Below are positions 1-6,407 of a stretch of DNA of 15,268 bases, piece after piece; position 1 is the stretch's first letter; the number at the start of each line of letters is the position of its first letter. Position numbers and translations under genes: made by a program. Location of the stretch: the NCBI GenBank assembly GCA_945878385.1, contig CAMCTE010000042.1, forward strand, positions 1 through 15,268, in the 5' to 3' direction. This DNA is from Azohydromonas lata NBRC 102462. Its GTDB lineage: Bacteria > Pseudomonadota > Gammaproteobacteria > Burkholderiales > Burkholderiaceae_C. Under the pieces are notes generated by a model that was given only the letters and a program-made list of their open reading frames with translations, was not told where the DNA came from and did not search any database.

Positions 1-72
1 GGTGAGGTTGCGCTCGGCCATCACAGCGTCGAACACGCGCAGCAGGTTCAGGTCCAGAGTACGAAAGCTCAA
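1..72 (-). CDS. LysR-type transcriptional regulator, N-terminal fragment (runs off left edge)
   Basis: Only the first 24 codons are inside the window. The minus strand reads (M)SFRTLDLNLLRVFDAVMAERNLT, which contains the helix opening of LysR-family winged helix-turn-helix domains (the LDLNLLRVFDAV pattern). The reading frame has a stop about 40 bases upstream and no ATG, so the likely start is TTG at 72-70. No convincing ribosome binding site precedes it, so initiation may be weak. The gene is divergent from the small gene at 193. LysR regulators commonly bind between themselves and a divergent target, and a 23-bp dyad sits right at this start. Effector and target cannot be told from this fragment. 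Confidence 0.8.
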   Translation of the reverse strand, partial: MSFRTLDLNLLRVFDAVMAERNLT

Positions 73-94
73 GATATTGATTCTATGAATATCT
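72..94. promoter_or_regulatory. Putative LysR-type operator (23-bp imperfect palindrome)
   Basis: The arms AGATATTGATT and TATGAATATCT flank a central C at 83 and match at 9 of 11 positions. The core fits the T-N11-A LysR box. The site is AT-rich in GC-rich surroundings, lies between the divergent regulator and the gene at 193, and touches the proposed TTG start of the regulator. This suggests autoregulation. The binding role is inferred. Confidence 0.5.
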
Positions 95-192
95 GTGCTT
101 CAGAATTACTCCAGTTGAATATCGAGGGTTTACCCGATACTTTGCGCCATCGGGCTGGTTCGCAGCCCCTCAACCGAAAGCGGAGGCTCGCC

Positions 193-477
193 ATGAGCAC
201 CACCATCCTGACCAGCCAGATTCGACCCGCCGCCACCCACGCCGCAGCTGCCGCCGTGGGGGTGGCCATCGACCGGCTCAGCCGCGCGGCAGGCCTGATC
301 GCCCGCTTGGCCAGCCAACTGGGCGCTGCAGCGGCCCAAGCCCCGGTCCTGACCCGCGAAACCCTGGCCCGCCGGCGCGACGCGCAGCGCGTGCTGGAAC
401 TGGCAGGCCGGTTCGATGCGACCCAACCAGGCTTTGCCTCAGACCTGCGTGCTGCGGCTTGGCGCAGCATGGACTGA
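193..477 (+). CDS. Small uncharacterised protein (94 aa) divergent from a LysR regulator
   Basis: I do not recognise this family. The ATG at 193 is chosen because GGAGG lies just upstream at 182-186; a longer in-frame start at 85 falls inside the regulatory palindrome and has no such site. The protein is alanine- and arginine-rich. It has a helix-prone first half (about residues 14-50, rich in Ala with regular Leu/Ile) and a charged stretch TRETLARRRDAQRVLELA followed by a short C-terminal tail ending WRSMD. There is no signal peptide, clear membrane segment or cysteine motif. It is probably a small soluble helical protein. Its head-to-head arrangement with the LysR-type gene suggests that regulator controls it. 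Function unknown. Confidence 0.65.
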   Translation: MSTTILTSQIRPAATHAAAAAVGVAIDRLSRAAGLIARLASQLGAAAAQAPVLTRETLARRRDAQRVLELAGRFDATQPGFASDLRAAAWRSMD

Positions 478-520
478 ACGACGGCCTGAACAACGGACCT
501 GAACCACGGAACTGATGGAC
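471..520 (+). repeat. Four imperfect 12-13 bp tandem repeats spanning a stop codon
   Basis: Four units follow one another: GGACTGAACGAC, GGCCTGAACAAC, GGACCTGAACCAC and GGAACTGATGGAC. The first contains the TGA stop of the gene at 193-477, so the repeat begins in the last codons and continues into the 3' flank. A GC-rich hairpin (GCGCCG/CGGCGC, 522-537) follows without a T-tract. Confidence 0.55.
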
Positions 521-572
521 AGCGCCGGCGACGGCGCAGGCCCCGGCGCCGCGACGACCCGATGGGCCACGC

Positions 573-1202
573 TCAACGCAACTGTGCGAAGTAGTGGGCC
601 AGGTCGGTCAGGTCGCCGTCGCTGAGCCCGCGCAGCACGCCGTTCATCTGCGTGTCCCGACCTTCGGCCAGGTTGTCCCGGAACTGGCGCATGGAGTGCA
701 CCAGATAGTCTTCACGCTGCCCGGCCAAGCGGGGCATCTGCTGCTGGCCGGCGTAATTGGGCAGATGGCAGGTGCCGCACAAGCCTCGCGCAGCCAAGGC
801 CTGGCCGCGCTGAATGGCGCTCGCGTCGCGGGTTTGGGGTGGGGGCTGAATCGCCTGGGCACTGAAGTGCGCGGCCAGGGCCACGATTTCCGCGTCGCTC
901 ACCCCGTCGAGCACACCGCGCATCGCGGGGATGGGCCGCAGGCCCTCGCGCACGAGGATCAGGGTGTTTTCCAGAAACACCTGGGGCTGGCCCGCCAGTG
1001 TGGGGCTCAGGGGCATGGTGGAATGCCCCTGGGCACCGTGGCAGGCCACGCACTGCGCCAGCCGGGCAGGCGCGGTCGGGGTGGGCTGCGCGGTCGGGGT
1101 GGGCTGTGCAGCAGGCCCCGCGGGTTGCGCCATCGCGCTGAGCGCCCCGGCCACTAGGGCCGAGGCGCCGAGCACCAGTACGCCGAAGGCGCGTGGGCTC
1201 AC
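573..1202 (-). CDS. Diheme c-type cytochrome (cytochrome c4-like), exported
   Basis: This 209-residue protein has a hydrophobic N-terminal signal (about residues 5-25, cleavage plausible near AMA-Q) and a Pro/Thr/Gln linker with a tandem QPTPTA duplication. Two heme-attachment motifs follow, CVACH (51-55) and CGTCH (142-146). Each is followed by a PxLAGQ segment and a downstream Met that could be an axial ligand (for example M94 and M186). Two similar ~90-residue domains are typical of cytochrome c4, a periplasmic electron carrier. The start is GTG at 1202, overlapping the TGA of the upstream dehydrogenase as GTGA, so translation is probably coupled. The context suggests it accepts electrons from that dehydrogenase, which is inference. 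Family call is firm, partner moderately so. Confidence 0.88.
   Translation of the reverse strand: MSPRAFGVLVLGASALVAGALSAMAQPAGPAAQPTPTAQPTPTAPARLAQCVACHGAQGHSTMPLSPTLAGQPQVFLENTLILVREGLRPIPAMRGVLDGVSDAEIVALAAHFSAQAIQPPPQTRDASAIQRGQALAARGLCGTCHLPNYAGQQQMPRLAGQREDYLVHSMRQFRDNLAEGRDTQMNGVLRGLSDGDLTDLAHYFAQLR
1072..1107 (-). repeat. 18-bp tandem duplication in the cytochrome linker
   Basis: Two adjacent 18-bp units (1072-1089 and 1090-1107), 17 of 18 bases identical, encode the repeated QPTPTA in the flexible linker between the signal peptide and the first heme domain. The unit length keeps the frame, so copy number could vary without breaking the gene. Confidence 0.7.
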
Positions 1203-2464
1203 CGTGCGTAGCTCACCCGGTAGATCGCGCCCATCTGCTCATCGGAGACCAACAACGAGCCGTCGGGCTGCTGGTGGATGTAGGCCGGGCGGCCGTTGAA
1301 GCTCTGATCCGCATTCAGGAAGCCGGTGAGGAAGGGCTTGACCTGCGGGTTGCGGCCATCGGCGTCGGTGGTCACGGTCACCACATCGAAGCCGAGCTTC
1401 TGGCTGCGGTTCCACGAGCCCTTGCGCGCCACAAACATCGCATTGCGGTACTCGGCTGGGAACATGCTGCCGGTGTAGAACTTCACACCCATCACCGCCG
1501 CGTGCGGGCCCATGGTCGTGACCGGCAGGGTGACGCCGTCGCAGGGGTTGGCCTTGACGACATCGCGGTCGGGAACGCCGCCGGCATGGCAGTAGGGGAA
1601 GCCGAAATTCAGGCCCACCTTGGTCATGCGGTTGAGCTCGTCTTCGGGTGCGTTGTCGCCCATCCAGTCGCGGCCGTGGTCGGTGAACCACATCTCCTTG
1701 GTGGTGGGGTGCCAATCAAAGCCCACGGTGTTGCGCACGCCACGGGCGATCACTTCCATGCCCGAGCCGTCGGCGTTGTAGCGGCGGATCTGCGCGTATT
1801 CCTGGCCGGGGATGCAGATGTTGCACGGCGCGCCAAAGGGCACATACAGCTTGCCGTCCGGGCCGAAGGCCACGTACTTCCAGTTGTGGTGCTGCTCGGG
1901 CGGCAGGTTGAAGGCGGTGGTCATGTCCACCGGCGCCACATTGGGGTTGGTGGCGATGTTGTCGAAACGCAGCACGCGGTTGATGGCGAACACATACAGC
2001 GTGTTGCCGCGCACGGCCACGCCGGCGGGCTGGGTGAGCTTGTCGATGACGGTGCGCACGGTGCGCTGACCACCGCTCTCGCTGATTTCGTACACACGGC
2101 CGATGCCGCGGGTGCCCACATAAATCTTGCCATTGTCGGCGCGCGCCATGGCGCGGCCACCGGGCAGGCCATGCGCCCACAGTTCCAGCTTGAAGCCAGC
2201 AGGCACCTTGAGCTTGTCCAGCGGAATCTGCTCAGGCGGGGTAACGGTGAGCTTGCCGGCCAAGGGGGCCAGCGTGGAAGAGGCTTGTTCAGCCGTGCGG
2301 CCCTGCTGCCAGGCCTGCGCCACCGGCGCGGTCACCGCCGCAGAAACGGTGGGCGGCGCGGGCGGTTGCGAAGCGCAACCGGTCAACAGCGCGAGCAGCG
2401 TGGCGCTGGCCAGGGCACCGGCCTTGGCCCAGGCCTGAGGTGGAAGGGTGTTGGGGTTTGCCAT
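1199..2464 (-). CDS. Glucose/sorbosone dehydrogenase-family lipoprotein (PQQ-dependent type beta-propeller)
   Basis: The start is the ATG at 2464, preceded by AAGGAGA at good spacing. The 421-residue product begins with a lipoprotein signal (LALLTG then Cys30), so it is probably membrane-anchored and periplasm-facing. A Pro/Ala-rich spacer follows, then a propeller from about residue 85 to the end. Family hallmarks include a QHHNW segment (H192/H193, near the catalytic His of soluble glucose dehydrogenase), RNTVGFDW (244-251), WFTDHGRDWMGD (259-270) and DELNRM. Characterised relatives oxidise sugar aldehydes or aldoses with PQQ and pass electrons onward. The substrate cannot be predicted here. 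A CNIC pair (214-217) and C292/C308 may form disulfides. The cytochrome gene follows with a 4-base overlap. Confidence 0.85.
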   Translation of the reverse strand: MANPNTLPPQAWAKAGALASATLLALLTGCASQPPAPPTVSAAVTAPVAQAWQQGRTAEQASSTLAPLAGKLTVTPPEQIPLDKLKVPAGFKLELWAHGLPGGRAMARADNGKIYVGTRGIGRVYEISESGGQRTVRTVIDKLTQPAGVAVRGNTLYVFAINRVLRFDNIATNPNVAPVDMTTAFNLPPEQHHNWKYVAFGPDGKLYVPFGAPCNICIPGQEYAQIRRYNADGSGMEVIARGVRNTVGFDWHPTTKEMWFTDHGRDWMGDNAPEDELNRMTKVGLNFGFPYCHAGGVPDRDVVKANPCDGVTLPVTTMGPHAAVMGVKFYTGSMFPAEYRNAMFVARKGSWNRSQKLGFDVVTVTTDADGRNPQVKPFLTGFLNADQSFNGRPAYIHQQPDGSLLVSDEQMGAIYRVSYAR

Positions 2465-2569
2465 GTGTGTCTCCTTGGTGTTGTGAAAGCAAGCGGCGCG
2501 ACGATACGCCCGGCTGTTTGCAACCGACAAGTGGAAACTGGCAAGACCCCACATCGCGATCAGGCGCCT

Positions 2570-2587
2570 CCTAGGGTGTCCCCTAGG
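2570..2587. promoter_or_regulatory. CCTAGGG dyad upstream of the GSDH-cytochrome operon
   Basis: A perfect inverted repeat CCTAGGG-TGTC-CCCTAGG lies about 105 bp upstream of the dehydrogenase ATG, between it and the pckG terminator. It has no T-tract and is placed like an activator or response-regulator site. The bound protein is unknown and its role is inferred from symmetry and position. Confidence 0.4.
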
Positions 2588-2615
2588 TTTGGCCTCAAGA
2601 CCGCAAGACAGGAAC

Positions 2616-2645
2616 AAAAAAGGCCTCGCCAAATGACGAGGCCTT
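2616..2645 (-). terminator. Intrinsic terminator downstream of pckG
   Basis: A perfect 9-bp stem (AAGGCCTCG at 2620-2628 with CGAGGCCTT at 2637-2645) has an 8-base loop. On the minus strand it is followed by a run of six T (2621-2616). It lies about 50 bp beyond the pckG stop and separates pckG transcription from the dehydrogenase operon. Confidence 0.9.
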
Positions 2646-2695
2646 CAGGTTCGCGCGCTTGGTCAAACGCGCGAATGACGGGCGAACGCTCGGCT

Positions 2696-4576
2696 TCAGG
2701 CCGCCAGACGCTGTTCGATCTGCGCCTTGGTCTGGCGCAGTTCCTCGGGCAGGTGGTAGCTCAGCTGCGTGAACAGTTCATCGTGCAACTTGAGTTCGTC
2801 GGCCCAGGCCTGGCGGTCGATGCTGATGACGCTGTCGAACTGGTCGCGGCTGAATTCCAGGCCCGACCAGGACAGGTCTTCATAACGCGGGCTGATGCCG
2901 AAGACATGGTCCACACCCTGCGCCTGGCCTTCTACGCGCTCGAGCATCCACTTGAGCACGCGCATGTTTTCGCCGTAGCCCGGCCACACGAACTTGCCGT
3001 CGGCGCCCTTGCGGAACCAGTTCACGCAGTAGATCTTGGGCAGCGACACGCCTTGGGCTTCAAGCTTCTTGCCCAGGGCCAGCCAATGCTGGAAGTAGTC
3101 GCTCATGTTGTAGCCCATGAAGGGCAGCATGGCAAACGGATCACGGCGCACCACGCCCTGCTGCCCGGCGGCCGCAGCCGTGGTTTCCGAACCCATGGTG
3201 GCGGCCATGTACACGCCTTCCACCCAACTGCGCGCTTCGGTCACCAGGGGCACGGTGGTGCTGCGGCGGCCGCCAAAGATGAAGGCGTCGATGGCCACAC
3301 CCTTGGGGTTGTCCCAATCGGCGTCCAGCACCGGGTTGTTGGTGGCAGCCACCGTGAAGCGTGCGTTCGGGTGCGCGGCCTTGGCGCCGGTTTCCTTGGC
3401 GATCTCAGGCGTCCAGCGCTTGCCTTGCCAGTCGGTCAGTTCGGCCGGGGGGGTGTCGGTCATGCCTTCCCACCACACATCGCCTTCAGGCGTGAGGCCC
3501 ACATTGGTGAAGATGGCGTCGCGCTGCAGCGAATCCATGCAGTTCGGATTCGTCTTGTAGTTGGTACCCGGGGCCACGCCGAAATAGCCGGCTTCGGGGT
3601 TGATGGCGTACAGGCGGCCATCAGCGCCCGGCTTGATCCAGGCGATGTCGTCGCCAATGGTGGTCACCTTCCAGGTGTTGCCGTTGGCGTCCTTCAGGCC
3701 CGCCGGGGGGATCAGCATGGCGAAGTTGGTCTTGCCGCAGGCGCTGGGAAAGGCGGCAGCCACATGGCGCTTGACGCCATTGGGTTGGGTGACGCCCAGC
3801 ACCAACATGTGTTCGGCCAGCCAGCCCTGGTCGCGGCCCATGGTGGAAGCGATGCGCAGGGCGAAGCACTTCTTGCCCAGAAGAGCGTTGCCGCCGTAGC
3901 CCGAACCGTAGCTCCAGATCTCGCGGGTTTCGGGGTAGTGGACGATGTACTTGGTCTTGTTGCAGGGCCAGGCCACATCCGGCTGGCCTTCAGCCAAAGG
4001 CGCGCCCACGGTGTGCACGCAGGGCACGAACTCGCCGTCTTCGCCCAGCACATCCAGCACCGCGCGGCCCATGCGGGTCATCAGGCGCATGTTCACGGCC
4101 ACATAGGGGCTGTCGGAGAGTTCCACCCCGATGTGCGCGATGGGCGAGCCGATGGGGCCCATCGAGAACGGCACCACATACAGGGTGCGGCCCTTCATGG
4201 CGCCTTTGAAGAGGGCCTGGTCGCCGGTTTGCAGCAGCGTGCGCATCTCGGCCGGGGCCATCCAGTTGTTGGTGGGGCCGGCGTCTTCCTTCTGCTCGCT
4301 GCAGATGAAGGTGCGGTCTTCCACACGCGCCACGTCAGAAGGGTCGCTGCAGGCGATGTAGCTGTTGGGGCGCAGCTCGGGGTTGAGCTTCTTCATGGTG
4401 CCCGCGGCCACCAGTTCGCCGCACAGGCGGTTGTATTCGGCTTCAGACCCGTCGCACCAGTAAACGGAGTTTGCCTGGGTGAGGGCGGCGATATCGGCCA
4501 CCCAGCGGATCAGGCGTTGGTGGCGTACATGTTGGGGCACGTTCAGCTGAACACCCGCAGCGGTAACTTGGGTCAT
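2696..4576 (-). CDS. pckG: Phosphoenolpyruvate carboxykinase (GTP)
   Basis: The enzyme converts oxaloacetate plus GTP to phosphoenolpyruvate, GDP and CO2, the cytosolic entry step of gluconeogenesis. The 626-residue length is close to the usual ~600-620 of the GTP class. Visible motifs are the P-loop FPSACGKTNFAM (active-site Cys280, Lys282), the metal/nucleotide segment GDDIAWIK, NPEAGYFGVAPGT, and FGGRRSTTVPLV (F434 onward). NWFRKG and a C-terminal region typical of the family follow. The ATG at 4576 fits the family N-terminus; the ribosome binding site is weak (GGAA). It is monocistronic: an intrinsic terminator lies downstream, and a long promoter region carrying inverted repeats lies upstream, consistent with carbon-source control (inference). 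Confidence 0.97.
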   Translation of the reverse strand: MTQVTAAGVQLNVPQHVRHQRLIRWVADIAALTQANSVYWCDGSEAEYNRLCGELVAAGTMKKLNPELRPNSYIACSDPSDVARVEDRTFICSEQKEDAGPTNNWMAPAEMRTLLQTGDQALFKGAMKGRTLYVVPFSMGPIGSPIAHIGVELSDSPYVAVNMRLMTRMGRAVLDVLGEDGEFVPCVHTVGAPLAEGQPDVAWPCNKTKYIVHYPETREIWSYGSGYGGNALLGKKCFALRIASTMGRDQGWLAEHMLVLGVTQPNGVKRHVAAAFPSACGKTNFAMLIPPAGLKDANGNTWKVTTIGDDIAWIKPGADGRLYAINPEAGYFGVAPGTNYKTNPNCMDSLQRDAIFTNVGLTPEGDVWWEGMTDTPPAELTDWQGKRWTPEIAKETGAKAAHPNARFTVAATNNPVLDADWDNPKGVAIDAFIFGGRRSTTVPLVTEARSWVEGVYMAATMGSETTAAAAGQQGVVRRDPFAMLPFMGYNMSDYFQHWLALGKKLEAQGVSLPKIYCVNWFRKGADGKFVWPGYGENMRVLKWMLERVEGQAQGVDHVFGISPRYEDLSWSGLEFSRDQFDSVISIDRQAWADELKLHDELFTQLSYHLPEELRQTKAQIEQRLAA

Positions 4577-4615
4577 GGTGGTTCCAGGGAAGTTAAAAGC
4601 AGAAGAGATGAGATC

Positions 4616-4675
4616 GGGTCAATAGGCTACGCAATGAATGGCGGTTACGCCGTGTTCGCATGAACCGATTGACCC
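4616..4675. promoter_or_regulatory. Spaced inverted repeat in the pckG upstream region
   Basis: GGGTCAATAGG (4616-4626) and CCGATTGACCC (4665-4675) are inverted copies matching at 10 of 11 positions, with centres about 49 bp apart, near five helical turns. They sit 40-100 bp upstream of the pckG ATG. Between them is a small GGCG-GTTA-CGCC dyad at 4640-4651. The arrangement resembles paired operator half-sites around a promoter. No regulator is identified. Confidence 0.4.
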
Positions 4676-4760
4676 CATCACACCCCGCCATGCTCTGCTG
4701 CAACGCGGATGCACCAGCGTCTAGCCCGGGCCAATGGGCTCGACCCGGGTCATCAAAACG

Positions 4761-4776
4761 ACACCGAATTCAGTGT
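4761..4776. promoter_or_regulatory. 16-bp near-perfect palindrome between pckG and the PNPOx-like gene
   Basis: ACACCGAATTCAGTGT is self-complementary at all but one pair, centred on GAATTC. It lies about 185 bp upstream of pckG and 70 bp upstream of the divergent gene. An ACCCGGGT palindrome (4743-4750) is nearby. The length and symmetry suit a dimeric repressor, but this is inference only. Confidence 0.35.
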
Positions 4777-4844
4777 ACCGATGAAGTAACTGGAAGGGAT
4801 TTTGCGGTTATGCAAGAAACGCATGACGCGATGTTGGGCCTGAT

Positions 4845-5486
4845 ATGGCCCCCGAACCGAGCGCGCGGCCCAGCCCAAGGCCAGGCAGGAGGCTGCGCAG
4901 GGGCCGCCGGCGATGGCAAGATGCATCGATGCAAACTTCAGCGGAAATATGGCGACTCTTGGTGCGCGCCAGCGCAGACCGGCGCCACCCCTGGCGCGTG
5001 GTGGCCCTGTGCACCCAAGGGGAACAGGGGCCCGCCGCGCGCAGCGTGATCCTGCGCAAGGTGCAGGAAGACAACAGGCGCCTGGTGTTCTACACGGACC
5101 GCCGCACCGACAAACTGCGCGAAGTGGCCGCCTGCGACCGGGTGGCCCTGCTGTGCTGGGATGCCCATCACCGGCAGCAACTGCGTTTGACGGGGCGGGC
5201 TTTCTTGGAAACCGACATGGCCGTCGTGGATCGATGCTGGACGGGGGTGCCCGACGCCGCCAAGCGTGACTACGGGACCACGCAGGCGCCAGGCTCACCC
5301 CTCATCACGAAGGATGCGGCAGGCGCGGATTTCACCTTGGCCTTGGCGCGCGAGCACTTCACGGTGCTGAACGTGGAAGTGGCCGAGTTCGAGTTCCTGC
5401 AGCTGGACCGCGAGCAGCACCAGCGTTGGCGACACTCCTGGAGAGAAGCCGCGGGCGCCTGGGAAGCGCAGCCCCTCGTGCCCTGA
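4845..5486 (+). CDS. Pyridoxamine 5'-phosphate oxidase-like FMN-binding protein
   Basis: The fold is the split-barrel flavin-binding family related to PdxH. Relevant segments are AEIWRLLVRASADRRHPWR (about 33-51), the strand ARSVILRKV (65-73), VFYTDRRTDKLREV (81-94, expected to contact FMN phosphate), and a C-terminal FEFLQLDREQHQRWRH ending LVP. It lacks the full PdxH active-site architecture, so it is probably a general FMN-linked reductase or oxidase of unknown substrate, not the vitamin B6 enzyme. The start is uncertain. ATG 4845 is the first in frame after a stop and adds 28 Arg/Pro-rich residues with no counterpart I recognise; ATG 4929 starts almost at the domain and gives 185 residues. 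Neither has a strong ribosome binding site. Confidence 0.75.
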   Translation: MAPEPSARPSPRPGRRLRRGRRRWQDASMQTSAEIWRLLVRASADRRHPWRVVALCTQGEQGPAARSVILRKVQEDNRRLVFYTDRRTDKLREVAACDRVALLCWDAHHRQQLRLTGRAFLETDMAVVDRCWTGVPDAAKRDYGTTQAPGSPLITKDAAGADFTLALAREHFTVLNVEVAEFEFLQLDREQHQRWRHSWREAAGAWEAQPLVP

Positions 5487-5505
5487 GGCAGGTACCGAGC
5501 CCAGA

Positions 5506-5964
5506 TTAAGGCGGCACCGCCGCGAACAGGGCTTCGACCCGCGCGGCCACATCACCGACGCCTTCAGATTCGGCCTGCCGCAGCTCCACCACCACGCCCA
5601 CGCGAGCCCTGTGGCCTTCAGCGAGGCGACGGGTGAAGTCAGCCCAGCTCTGGCCGGTTTCGAACACCGCCTGCGCCACCACGCGGCCAGTCACCGGCTT
5701 GAAGTAGTGCGTGGTCTGTTTGGCAACGACCAAGGGGGCGTTCAGCCCTTCATCCTGCATACGGACATGCACCAGCGACCACGCGGCCACCAGCGCAATG
5801 GCCGTGCCGCTGCCGCCGAACAGGGTGCCGTGGACATTGCGGTTGGGCTCCAGCGGAGCGGCCAATTCCACCCGATCCGGCAGCAGCTGCTGCACGCTGA
5901 GCTGCATGAAATCCGCCACCGGGATCCGGCTGCGGATGAAGGCTTCGAGTTCGCTCGGGCTCAT
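5506..5964 (-). CDS. Hotdog-fold thioesterase (YiiD C-terminal-like)
   Basis: This 152-residue protein resembles the YiiD C-terminal putative thioesterase domain. The signature is around NRNVHGTLFGGSGTAIALVAAW (residues 41-62; N43 and H45 lie where hotdog enzymes bind the acyl thioester), followed by VVAKQTTHYFKPVTG and the strand ARVGVVVEL. Such enzymes hydrolyse acyl-CoA or acyl-ACP; the acyl group is unknown. The start at ATG 5964 matches the family N-terminus (MSPSELEAFIRSRIP). The upstream ribosome binding site is poor. It is the last gene of the minus-strand cluster with two VOC proteins and an SRPBCC protein, 40 bp after the preceding stop. Its end lies 19 bp from the convergent PNPOx-like gene with no visible terminator between. 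Confidence 0.85.
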   Translation of the reverse strand: MSPSELEAFIRSRIPVADFMQLSVQQLLPDRVELAAPLEPNRNVHGTLFGGSGTAIALVAAWSLVHVRMQDEGLNAPLVVAKQTTHYFKPVTGRVVAQAVFETGQSWADFTRRLAEGHRARVGVVVELRQAESEGVGDVAARVEALFAAVPP

Positions 5965-6004
5965 GCCGGGTGGGTCGGTGGCGAATCGGGTTCGAAGCCG
6001 CCGA

Positions 6005-6397
6005 TCAGGCCGGCCGATGGATGGCACACAGTTTGTGGCCATCCGGGTCGCGCACATAGGCCAGGTGCAGCGTGCCCATGGCGCCCGTGCGCGGCCCAGG
6101 CGGCCCTTCCACCGACACGCCGCCGTGGGCCACGGCCACATCGTGGAACTGCCGCACTTGCTCGAGCGAGCTGCACTTGAAGCCCAGGGTGCCGCCATTG
6201 GCCGCGGTGGCCGGCTCACCATTGATGGGCTGGGTGAGGCAGAAAGTGCTGCCGTCGTGCCGGTAGAAAAGGCGCACATGGCCCGATGCTGCGATATTGC
6301 GGATGGGCTCGCCCGCACCCAGCACGGCCAGCACCGCGTCGTAGAAGCGCTGGGCGCGGTCGATGTCGTTGGTGCCGAGCATCACGTGGTTAATCAT
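6005..6397 (-). CDS. VOC (glyoxalase/bleomycin-resistance fold) family protein
   Basis: This 130-residue single-domain protein starts at ATG 6397 with GAAGGA upstream. The N-terminus MINHVMLGTNDIDRAQRFYDAVL is the first beta-alpha-beta module, with His4 where VOC metal ligands sit. The C-terminal module has LAYVRDPDGHKLCAIH. VOC proteins use a divalent metal for isomerase, lyase or ring-cleavage chemistry, or bind drugs; the substrate is not deducible. It follows a second VOC gene by 10 bp in the same operon, and the two are clearly different in sequence, so this is not a recent tandem copy. Confidence 0.85.
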   Translation of the reverse strand: MINHVMLGTNDIDRAQRFYDAVLAVLGAGEPIRNIAASGHVRLFYRHDGSTFCLTQPINGEPATAANGGTLGFKCSSLEQVRQFHDVAVAHGGVSVEGPPGPRTGAMGTLHLAYVRDPDGHKLCAIHRPA

Positions 6398-6407
6398 GGC
6401 GTGTCCT

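Noticed and set aside
85..192. Extended N-terminus of the small gene from ATG 85.
   Set aside because: The start lies inside the LysR-type palindrome and has no ribosome binding site, while ATG 193 has GGAGG at the correct distance.
2465..2632. Upstream extension of the dehydrogenase frame.
   Set aside because: It would include the CCTAGGG dyad and reach the pckG terminator. ATG 2464 has AAGGAGA and a proper lipoprotein signal.
1193..4663. A 1156-codon open frame on the plus strand, very rich in His, Gly and Val.
   Set aside because: It lies antisense to the dehydrogenase and pckG, both with clear family motifs. Its composition is what a high-GC gene gives when read on the opposite strand, and it has no domain of its own.
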